From: Actinomycetes bacterium
Lineage (GTDB): Bacteria; Actinomycetota; Thermoleophilia; Gaiellales; Gaiellaceae
NCBI GenBank assembly: GCA_025350775.1
Contig: JANXXF010000362.1
Coordinates: forward strand, 1-6,389
Length of the DNA stretch: 6,389 nt
Reading direction: 5' to 3'
Below, piece after piece: positions 1 to 5,327 of the stretch. A program made the translations under genes and the position numbers. Under the pieces are notes generated by a model. It made no database searches. It saw nothing but the letters and a program-made list of their open reading frames with translations, and was not told the origin of the DNA. Each line of letters opens with the position of its first letter. Position 1 is the first letter of the stretch.

Positions 1-1
1 C

Positions 2-742
2 ACCGCCAACGTCGTCGAGGCGGCCCAGGCCGGCGGCGTCGGGCGGGTCGTCCACTGCAGCTCGCTGAGCGCCTTCGACGGCGAGTTGCACGATCGCGAG
101 CTGGACGAGACGGCCCCGCCGGCCGAGCGCGCCGAGCTCCCGGTGTACGACCGCTCGAAGGCCGCAGCCGACGCGGTCGTGCGGGACGGGGTCGCGCGCG
201 GCCTCGACGCCGTCATCGTCCATCCCACCGGCGTCATCGGGCCGCTCGACCTGGAGCCGTCACGGATGGGGCGCGTGCTGCACGCGGTCGCGCGGCGGCG
301 GCTGCTCGGGCTCGTCTCGGCGGGGTTCGACTGGGTCGACGTGCGCGACGTGTGCGACGGGATGCTGGCGGCCGAGCGGCACGGGCGCAGCGGCGAGGGC
401 TACCTGCTGGGCGGCGACTGGGCGGCTCTCCAGCGCATCGCACGGCTGACGGCGACCGCCAACGGCGTGCAGCCACCGACGCTGACGCTGCCGCTCGGCA
501 TCGCCACGGCGCTCGCGCCACTGGTCTTCGCGGTCGCGCGGGGCGGCGGCTTCACCCCCGAGGCGATGCGCACACTGCGCCACGCCCAGCGCGTCTCGCA
601 TGCGAAGGCGGCCGACGAGCTCGGCTATGCGCCCCGCCCGCTGGCGGAGACCGTCAACGACCTCGTCGACTGGCTGGTCGAGAGCGGCCGTCTCCGCCGG
701 CACGGCGAGCCGCTGCGCCGCCGCAGCCAGGCCGACAGGTAA
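2..742 (+). CDS. NAD(P)-dependent epimerase/dehydratase-like extended SDR, 5' partial
   Basis: This is the C-terminal 246 residues of an extended short-chain dehydrogenase/reductase. The frame is open to the window edge, so the start and the N-terminal GxxGxxG nucleotide-binding loop lie outside. Visible family marks, numbered from the first codon here, are TANVVEAAQAGGV (the helix before beta-5), the active-site strand VVHCSS (S20/S21), the catalytic YDRSK (Y49, K53; YxxxK) and HPTGVIGP, equivalent to the family's NPxxVxGP. A later WVDVRDV segment and the closing ELGYAPRPLAETVNDLVDWL are the usual substrate-domain end of dihydroflavonol-4-reductase-like members. It is expected to be cytosolic and to oxidise or reduce a hydroxyl/keto group with NAD(P); the substrate cannot be told from sequence. 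The basic end (GRLRRHGEPLRRRSQADR) is outside the fold. It stops at TAA, one base from the stop of the convergent downstream gene. The family call is firm; the exact reaction is open. Confidence 0.9.
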   Translation, partial: TANVVEAAQAGGVGRVVHCSSLSAFDGELHDRELDETAPPAERAELPVYDRSKAAADAVVRDGVARGLDAVIVHPTGVIGPLDLEPSRMGRVLHAVARRRLLGLVSAGFDWVDVRDVCDGMLAAERHGRSGEGYLLGGDWAALQRIARLTATANGVQPPTLTLPLGIATALAPLVFAVARGGGFTPEAMRTLRHAQRVSHAKAADELGYAPRPLAETVNDLVDWLVESGRLRRHGEPLRRRSQADR

Positions 743-758
743 ATCAGGCCGACAGGTA
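728..758. repeat. 14-bp direct repeat spanning two convergent stop codons
   Basis: The 14-mer CAGGCCGACAGGTA occurs at 728-741 and again at 745-758, separated by AAT (17-bp period). The stop of the plus-strand dehydrogenase (TAA, 740-742) is at the end of copy one. The stop of the minus-strand DUF2156 gene (744-746) is in the spacer and the first bases of copy two. It looks like a small tandem duplication, with the match ending sharply on both sides. Confidence 0.75.
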
Positions 759-1727
759 GCGGACGGCCGCGCGGATCACCGCGGGCCGCGGCAGCGCCGG
801 CCGGAAGAGGATGTAGCGGGGCAGCCACTCGCTCGGCTCGAAGCGCTCCTCGTAGCGGGCGATCGCGCGGAAGCCGTAGCGGCGATCGAAGCCCCGGATC
901 ACCACCGAGAGGATCCTGCCCAGCACCGCCGACCGCCGGTCGAGCTGCTGGTCGACGTGGCGCATCGGCACAAGCGCGAACGACGCCGACGCGGCGCCCT
1001 CCGCGACGAACCGGCGCAGCGCCTCGACCACGAGCAGCTCGGTCGCGCCGTTGACCGAGTCGGGGATGCGGACGACGTCCTCGAGGTACCACGCGTTCGC
1101 GGCCGGCAGGTGCGCGCACGCGAGGAAGGCCTCGGCGCGGCCGCCGCGGCGGGCGATGAACAGGCGCTTGCTCTCTGCCGCCTGGAACGGCTCGGTGCGC
1201 ATGAACGACTGCGGCTCGGGCCGGTCGAGGCCGGCCCGCCAGCCGGCGAGCACCACCGCGATGTCGGCGTCGAGCCGCGTGTCACGGCCGTCGGCGATGC
1301 GGTACTCGTCGACCTCGACCGCGGCGGCGCGCGCGTGGTTGACCGCCCAGCGGAGCTTCTTGCCACGATTTCCGCGCGGCTGCCGCCAGGTAGCCAGGTC
1401 GAAGCGGGGCTGCTCGCCGATCTTGAAGGCGGAGTAGCCGACGGCCATCGCCGCGCGCGCCGTCTCCTCGGAGACCGCCACCGCGCACACGCCACGCCCC
1501 TCGGCCTGCATCGCGGCAGCGAAGGCGCCGAGCTCGGCTCCTGCATCCGCAGGCGCGCACAGCGGGTCCGACCAGACGACCGCGGCCCGCTGCGCCTCCA
1601 GGTACGGCACCACGCCGCTCTCGCCGACGAAGGCACGCCACGGCGCGTCATACCGCAGCAGGAACGAGAGCGGGCTCACGCCGTGCCGGTCGAACGCGTC
1701 GAGCACAACACGGGCGTCGGAGGTCAC
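744..1727 (-). CDS. Stand-alone DUF2156 / MprF C-terminal-like acyl- or aminoacyltransferase
   Basis: This 327-residue protein matches the phosphatidylglycerol lysyltransferase C-terminal domain (DUF2156, two GNAT-like folds). Recognisable segments are KIGEQPRFDL (102-111), GKKLRWAVNHAR (122-133, like the GxxLRxAVN helix of MprF), EAFLACAHLP (189-198), the WYLEDVVRIPDSVNGATELL block (203-222) and the end YGFRAIARYEERFEPSEWLPRYILF (about 284-308), very close to the MprF closing motif. In MprF this domain moves lysine or alanine from aminoacyl-tRNA to phosphatidylglycerol. Here the membrane flippase half is absent and no transmembrane segment is visible, so the protein is probably soluble or peripheral and its acceptor is unknown. 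The GTG start lies 9 bp after the stop of the protease gene and has no good Shine-Dalgarno sequence, which fits translational coupling or re-initiation. A GTG at codon 8 is an alternative start. The family is clear; lipid aminoacylation is inference. Confidence 0.82.
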   Translation of the reverse strand: MTSDARVVLDAFDRHGVSPLSFLLRYDAPWRAFVGESGVVPYLEAQRAAVVWSDPLCAPADAGAELGAFAAAMQAEGRGVCAVAVSEETARAAMAVGYSAFKIGEQPRFDLATWRQPRGNRGKKLRWAVNHARAAAVEVDEYRIADGRDTRLDADIAVVLAGWRAGLDRPEPQSFMRTEPFQAAESKRLFIARRGGRAEAFLACAHLPAANAWYLEDVVRIPDSVNGATELLVVEALRRFVAEGAASASFALVPMRHVDQQLDRRSAVLGRILSVVIRGFDRRYGFRAIARYEERFEPSEWLPRYILFRPALPRPAVIRAAVRYLSA

Positions 1728-1736
1728 TGCGGCAGG

Positions 1737-4700
1737 CTAGCGGGCGGGGTTGCGTGACGCCGCTGCCGCAGCCGTCGCCCTGGCTGCCGCCGCCTTCGTG
1801 GTCACGGCCTTCGCGACCGCCGCCCGGGCCTTCGTCGCTGCAGCGCCGGCAGCGGCAGCCTTCACCGCCGCCGTCTTGACCGCAACGGCGCGGGCCTCGG
1901 CTCCCTGGGCCTTTGCCACGGCCACTACGGCCCTGGCGGCCTCGACCTTTGCCGCCGCCGCCTTGGCGGTCGCCGCCGCCGCTTCGGTCGCGGCCTGCCT
2001 GGCCTTCGCCGCTGCCGCCTTTGCCGCTGCCGCCTTCGCCGCGGCCGCCTTCACCGCCGCCGCGCTGAGCGCCCGGATCGGGCCCGGCGTCGGCCCGGGC
2101 GTGGCAACGGGCGGCAGTCCCGGCGCCGGCGGCCGCGTGGCCGGCTCGCCGACGGCGACGACCGACGTGGCGACGTTGTTGAGCGGGTCGGAGTCACGCT
2201 GGTTGAGCGTGGCCCGGGCGACGAGCGTGATCTGCGTCCCGCTGCGAATGCGGACGGTGAGCTTGACCAGCGCCACCTGCGGCGGCGTGAGGAAGTCGAG
2301 GAAGCAGGAGAGCTGAGCGGTGCCGGCGCCGGTGCAGCCGCTGCCGCGGTCGACCTCGGTGCCGGTCAGCTCCAGCTCGGCCGGCAGGTCGACGACGAGG
2401 TTGATCCCCTGCGCGCCGCCAGGGCCGAGATTCGTCGTCCGGATGATGTAGCGGAACGAGTCGCCGCTGTTGACGACGGACGGCCGCTCGGTCGAGATCG
2501 TCACCTCGAGGTTCGGGTCGATCCCGCCACCTCCGCCACCGCCGCCACCCCCACCCCCACCGCCGGCGGCGGCGGGCACCGCCGCCACGACGACGGGCAC
2601 CGGCGCGGGCGGCGGCGGCGGAATCGCCGCCACCACGGCGGTCGCCGCCGAAAGCGCTGTAGCCGAGCCGGCGGCGTTCGTGCCGGTCACCGTGAAACGC
2701 AGCGTCGAGCCGATGTCGGCGGCGGCCACGGCGTAGCTCGCGGCGGTGGAGCCGGCGATCGCCGCGCAACCCGCACCCGCGCCGTTGCAGCGCTGCCACT
2801 GGGAGACGAAGGTGGGCGCCGTGCCGACCCAGGTTCCGCTCGTCGCCGTGAGCGTCTGCCCGTCCTGAGCCGTGCCGCTGATGGCCGGGACGACCGCCGC
2901 GGACGGCGGCAGCAGCACGACGACGGGGGTGGCCGCCGACTGCGCCCCCGCCGCGCCACCGGCGTTCGTCGCCGTCACGGTGACCCGCAACGTGGAGCCG
3001 ATGTCGACGGCGGCCGCGACGTAGGTCGAGGAAGTGGCGCTACCGATCGAGGAGCAGCTCGCGCCCGCGCCGTTGCAGCGCTGCCACTGGCGGGTGAAGA
3101 CCGGGCCCACTCCCGACCACGTCCCGGTGGTGGCCGTCAGCGTCTGGCCGTCCTGGGCGGTGCCGCTGATCGTCGGAATGGCAGTGGACGTCGGCGCCAG
3201 CGGCGTGACGAGTGTGGTCGCCCCCGAGAGGGCCGTCGCCGTGGCAGTGCCGACCGGGACGGTCACCCCGACGCGCAGCCGGGCACCGGCGTCCGCCGCG
3301 GTCACCACATAGGTCGTCGAGGTGGCACCGCTGATCGCCGCGCAGGCGGCACTGACGGCGTCGCAGCGCTGCCAGGCGTAGCTGAAGCCGGACGCCGCCC
3401 CGCTCCACGTCCCCGTCGCGCCGGTCAGCGTCTGGCCCTCCAGCACACTGCCCGAGACGGCCGGCAGGTCGAGGCCGCCCGAGACGTCGAGCACGTAGGC
3501 CAGCGCCTGGGCCGGCACCGCGGCCCCGGTGACGTGGTTCACCGACTTCAGCCGCAGCGTCCACGTGCCCGTCGCCGGCGCAGTGAGTCCGAGATCCTCC
3601 TGGCGCAGCTCGAACGCCGACGTCCCGCGGCTTACTGCGCCCGGGTCGAGCAGCTGCAGGCTGCCGGCCGCGTTCGTGGGGAACGTCGTGAACACCGCGG
3701 TGGCTGCCAGCGGGACGCTCCCGGACGCGACGCCCACCGGCAGATCGACCTGGCCGCCGGCCGTGATCGGGCCGCTCCACGTGGCATGGCCCGGCGCTGC
3801 CGGTGGCGCGGTCAGCGCGGCCCCGGCCGACGCGAGCGCCGCGTATGCGTCGAGCCGCCCGGCCCCGTAGTCGTTGTCCACGCCGGCGGCACCCCAGTCC
3901 ACCGCGGTCGCCATGATCTTCGCCTTGACCTGGGCAGGCGTCAGCGTGGGCGCGGCATCGAGCATCAGCAGGGCGACACCGGCGACGAACGGGGTCGCCA
4001 TGCTCGTGCCCGACTTGGCAGTCGACTCGTTGTGCGTCGCCGTGAGGCACGCCGACGCGGAGAGGCAGGCGGCGGCCGAGACGACGTTCCAGCCCGGCGC
4101 CGAGATGTCCGGCTTCGTGCGCGCGGGGTTACCCGACGTCGCCAGGGTCGGGCCGCGGCTGGAGAAGGTCACCTGGAAGAAGCCGCCCTGGCCGGTGTCG
4201 GCCATGGCGCCGACCGTGAGCGCGTCGGCGGCGCCCCCCGGCGAGTTGATCGTGCAGGCCGCCGGGCCGCTGTTGCCCGCGGCGACGGCGACGACGATGC
4301 CGGCCGCCGCAGCGGCGTTGACCGTGGCGGAGATCGCCTCGGTGCCGGACGAGCAGCTGCTGGAGTCGCCGAGCGAGAGATTGATGACGCGAATGCCGTA
4401 CGTCGCCTTGTTCGCCACGGCCCACGAGATGCCGGCGATCACGCCCGCGTCGGTGCCCGAGCCGGCAGCGTTCAGCACCTTGATGCCGACGAGCGCGGCC
4501 AGTGGCGCGACGCCTGGCTGACCGCTGCCGGCCCCCGTGCCCGCAATCGTCGCGGCGACGTGAGTCCCGTGCCCGTCGTCGTCGTAGGGCGCCTTCACCG
4601 TGCACGCGCCCGACACGCAGTCGGCGAACGCGAGCACCTTACCGCCGTCGAGGTCGTGGTGGGTCGCGTCGATGCCGGTGTCGATGACGGCGGCGACCAG

Positions 4701-5288
4701 GTCGTCCTTCGAGTACGTGGTGGGCGTGCCGTCGGCCTCGCCGTCGAGGGCGGGCACGTCGGCACGCGCCTTGGTGACGCCGAAGTCCGCGTTGCCGGGG
4801 ACGTTGTCGACGCCGACCACGCCGTTCTCTTCGATCGAGACGACACCCGGCGCCGTGCGCAGCCGCTCGACCTGCTCCTTCGTGACCGTGGCCGAGAAGC
4901 CGTCCACCAGCGCCAGCACCCGGCCCAGCGAGAACGGCCCGACGAGCGCCTGCAGCAGCCCCAGGCGCAGGTCGACAGCGGGCGTGTCGAGACGCACGAT
5001 CACGTTGACGCGCGCGACCGCGACCAGTGGCGCCAGCTGCGCCGCGAGGTCGTCGAACACGCGGTCGCCGTTCGCGTCGGCAGAGGGGGCGGCGGAGGGC
5101 GCGGATGCCGTCGTGGGCGCGCGCACGGGCGCGCCGTCGGTGGCCCGGGCGGCCGTCGGCGCGACGATCCACGGCACTACCACGAATGCGACGACGAAAG
5201 CTACGCGCGCGCACGCGACCGCCACGGCGCGTGTCACCCGCCGGGCCACCCCGTCGCCCCTCCCTTCGTCTGCCTCGATCACGCTCAC
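1737..5288 (-). CDS. Secreted S8 subtilisin-like protease with Ig-like repeats, DUF11-like domain and Ala/Lys tail
   Basis: A 1183-residue exported serine endopeptidase. Layout: a signal peptide ending AARA|TDG (cut near 49/50); a Ca-loop-like DANGDRVFDD (71-80); an I9-like inhibitory propeptide (about 93-160); an S8 domain (about 165-490) with D203 (AAVIDTGID), H240 (DGHGTHVA), oxyanion N339 (AAGNSGP) and S429 (SGTSMATP), so the triad is complete. Then come a PPC/P-domain-like beta-sandwich (about 495-602), three Ig-like repeats (608-889), a Pro run and 14-Gly hinge (890-922), a DUF11-like domain (923-1048), a Pro linker (1049-1070) and an Ala/Lys/Arg tail (1071-1183). Mature cysteines number 14, in close pairs (224/229, 408/414, 642/649, 738/745, 834/841, 985/995), fitting an oxidised extracellular protein. 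No LPXTG or C-terminal membrane anchor is seen. The start is uncertain: GTG at 5288, GTG at 5282 (GAGGTGA just upstream), or GTG at 5249, which has the best Shine-Dalgarno sequence and gives a compact signal peptide. Its substrate is unknown. Confidence 0.95.
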   Translation of the reverse strand: MSVIEADEGRGDGVARRVTRAVAVACARVAFVVAFVVVPWIVAPTAARATDGAPVRAPTTASAPSAAPSADANGDRVFDDLAAQLAPLVAVARVNVIVRLDTPAVDLRLGLLQALVGPFSLGRVLALVDGFSATVTKEQVERLRTAPGVVSIEENGVVGVDNVPGNADFGVTKARADVPALDGEADGTPTTYSKDDLVAAVIDTGIDATHHDLDGGKVLAFADCVSGACTVKAPYDDDGHGTHVAATIAGTGAGSGQPGVAPLAALVGIKVLNAAGSGTDAGVIAGISWAVANKATYGIRVINLSLGDSSSCSSGTEAISATVNAAAAAGIVVAVAAGNSGPAACTINSPGGAADALTVGAMADTGQGGFFQVTFSSRGPTLATSGNPARTKPDISAPGWNVVSAAACLSASACLTATHNESTAKSGTSMATPFVAGVALLMLDAAPTLTPAQVKAKIMATAVDWGAAGVDNDYGAGRLDAYAALASAGAALTAPPAAPGHATWSGPITAGGQVDLPVGVASGSVPLAATAVFTTFPTNAAGSLQLLDPGAVSRGTSAFELRQEDLGLTAPATGTWTLRLKSVNHVTGAAVPAQALAYVLDVSGGLDLPAVSGSVLEGQTLTGATGTWSGAASGFSYAWQRCDAVSAACAAISGATSTTYVVTAADAGARLRVGVTVPVGTATATALSGATTLVTPLAPTSTAIPTISGTAQDGQTLTATTGTWSGVGPVFTRQWQRCNGAGASCSSIGSATSSTYVAAAVDIGSTLRVTVTATNAGGAAGAQSAATPVVVLLPPSAAVVPAISGTAQDGQTLTATSGTWVGTAPTFVSQWQRCNGAGAGCAAIAGSTAASYAVAAADIGSTLRFTVTGTNAAGSATALSAATAVVAAIPPPPPAPVPVVVAAVPAAAGGGGGGGGGGGGGGIDPNLEVTISTERPSVVNSGDSFRYIIRTTNLGPGGAQGINLVVDLPAELELTGTEVDRGSGCTGAGTAQLSCFLDFLTPPQVALVKLTVRIRSGTQITLVARATLNQRDSDPLNNVATSVVAVGEPATRPPAPGLPPVATPGPTPGPIRALSAAAVKAAAAKAAAAKAAAAKARQAATEAAAATAKAAAAKVEAARAVVAVAKAQGAEARAVAVKTAAVKAAAAGAAATKARAAVAKAVTTKAAAARATAAAAASRNPAR
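1740..2078 (-). other. Ala/Lys-rich basic C-terminal tail of the protease
   Basis: Residues 1071-1183 are mostly alanine, with 12 lysines and about 7 arginines against 3 glutamates, so the tail is strongly positive. It opens with AAAVK and three AAAAK pentads and then drifts to looser spacing. There are no prolines between the opening IRALS and the final SRNPAR, so a long alpha-helix is likely. Such compositions are known from histone H1-like tails, mycobacterial HBHA and HU-type proteins, where they bind DNA, sulfated glycans or other polyanions. Attachment of this protease to an anionic cell wall or polymer is my inference. Confidence 0.8.
2004..2063 (-). repeat. Four tandem 15-bp units encoding AAAVK and three AAAAK pentads
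   Basis: On the plus strand four consecutive 15-mers start at 2004 (CTTCGCCGCTGCCGC), 2019 (CTTTGCCGCTGCCGC), 2034 (CTTCGCCGCGGCCGC) and 2049 (CTTCACCGCCGCCGC). Each encodes one pentad ending in lysine (protein residues 1076-1095). The first two units differ at a single base, suggesting recent duplication or slippage; the fourth has drifted and reads AAAVK. Confidence 0.8.
2145..2522 (-). other. DUF11-like beta-sandwich domain in the protease
   Basis: Residues 923-1048 begin NLEVTISTERPSVVNSGDSF and contain YIIRTTNLGPGGAQGINLVV, the NxGP-type core of the DUF11 / conserved-repeat domain, then VDLPAELELTG and a closing RDSDPLNNVATSVV, which is the usual D-P-x-N-N end of that family. C985 and C995 flank the strand that commonly carries a disulfide. 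DUF11 domains are extracellular spacers or adhesive modules. The single copy here sits after the glycine hinge. Confidence 0.75.
2523..2564 (-). repeat. 14-codon polyglycine tract (hinge)
   Basis: Residues 909-922 are fourteen uninterrupted glycines, read on the plus strand as runs of CCx/GCC triplets. A five-proline stretch (890-894) and an Ala/Val/Pro linker precede it. The tract separates the Ig-like repeats from the DUF11-like domain and is probably a flexible hinge. Codons are mixed (GGC, GGT, GGG, GGA), so it is less slippage-prone than a pure repeat, but copy number could still vary between strains. Confidence 0.85.
2622..3467 (-). repeat. Three Ig-like repeats of exactly 96 residues
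   Basis: Repeat 1 covers residues 608-703, repeat 2 covers 704-799 and repeat 3 covers about 800-889. Each has xSGxxxxGQTLTxxxGTW, then a WQRC core, a second cysteine six residues later, an STTY/STY/ASY turn and a DIGSTLRxxVT-like strand. Equivalent positions are exactly 96 apart (C642, C738, C834). Repeats 2 and 3 are the closest: both read SGTAQDGQTLTAT and WQRCNGAGA. They share a perfect 27-bp stretch at 2776-2802 and 3064-3090, 288 bp apart. Repeat 1 is diverged. The C-x6-C spacing in all three suggests one small disulfide loop per module. Confidence 0.88.
5257..5266 (-). promoter_or_regulatory. Strong Shine-Dalgarno favouring an internal start of the protease
   Basis: The minus strand reads AAGGGAGGGG here, with its GGAGG core (5259-5263) 9 nt before an in-frame GTG at 5249 (codon 14 of the long frame). 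Starting there gives MARRVTR followed directly by the hydrophobic signal-peptide core. The long frame would add 13 partly acidic residues (SVIEADEGRGDG). I consider the 5249 start at least as likely as 5288. Confidence 0.55.
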
Positions 5289-5300
5289 CTCAGACAGTCG

Positions 5301-5306
5301 ATGGTA
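5301..5306 (-). promoter_or_regulatory. Candidate -10 element for the protease gene
   Basis: TACCAT on the minus strand lies 12 nt before the GTG at 5288, in the 39-bp gap after the His-rich gene. A transcript starting 6-7 nt downstream would carry a leader of about 6, 12 or 45 nt, depending on which GTG is used. No convincing -35 is visible, so this rests on the hexamer and its placement alone. Confidence 0.35.
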
Positions 5307-5324
5307 GCCGGGCGCTCCGGCACC
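5303..5324 (-). terminator. GC-rich stem-loop between the His-rich gene and the protease
   Basis: On the minus strand GGTGCCGG pairs with CCGGC-T-ACC around an AGCGC loop: an 8-bp stem with one bulged T. It begins 3 bases after the stop codon of the His-rich gene. There is no U tract, so it may be a weak terminator, an mRNA 3' stabiliser or a chance GC hairpin. It overlaps the candidate -10 box of the protease. Confidence 0.3.
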
Positions 5325-5327
5325 GCT

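Noticed and set aside
728..758. Direct repeat as an integration (att) site or transposon target duplication
   Set aside because: Only 3 bp separate the copies and there is no inserted element, integrase or tRNA nearby; a local duplication explains it.
600..1757. Long plus-strand open frame of 385 codons opposite the DUF2156 gene
   Set aside because: It is Arg/Ala/Gly-rich, has no recognisable domain, overlaps the end of the dehydrogenase, and lies entirely over a gene with clear family motifs on the other strand. Long antisense frames are expected at this GC content.
2004..2063. Regular short repeats as a possible CRISPR or iteron array
   Set aside because: The units are contiguous with no spacers, have a 15-bp period in frame with the gene, and encode a clean AAAAK peptide.
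1750..2316. Plus-strand Ala/Phe-rich frame over the protease tail, resembling a membrane protein
   Set aside because: It is the antisense reading of the AAAAK codons (CTT/TTC and GCC/GCG), so its hydrophobic look is a by-product of the repeat.
2470..2736. Plus-strand frame with a 14-proline run
   Set aside because: It is the antisense reading of the polyglycine codons and has no independent coding support.
3040..4050. Minus-strand 336-codon frame inside the protease gene
   Set aside because: It is a frame-shifted shadow of the protease, rich in Arg/Gly/Asp, with no domain; the protease frame carries the catalytic and Ig motifs.
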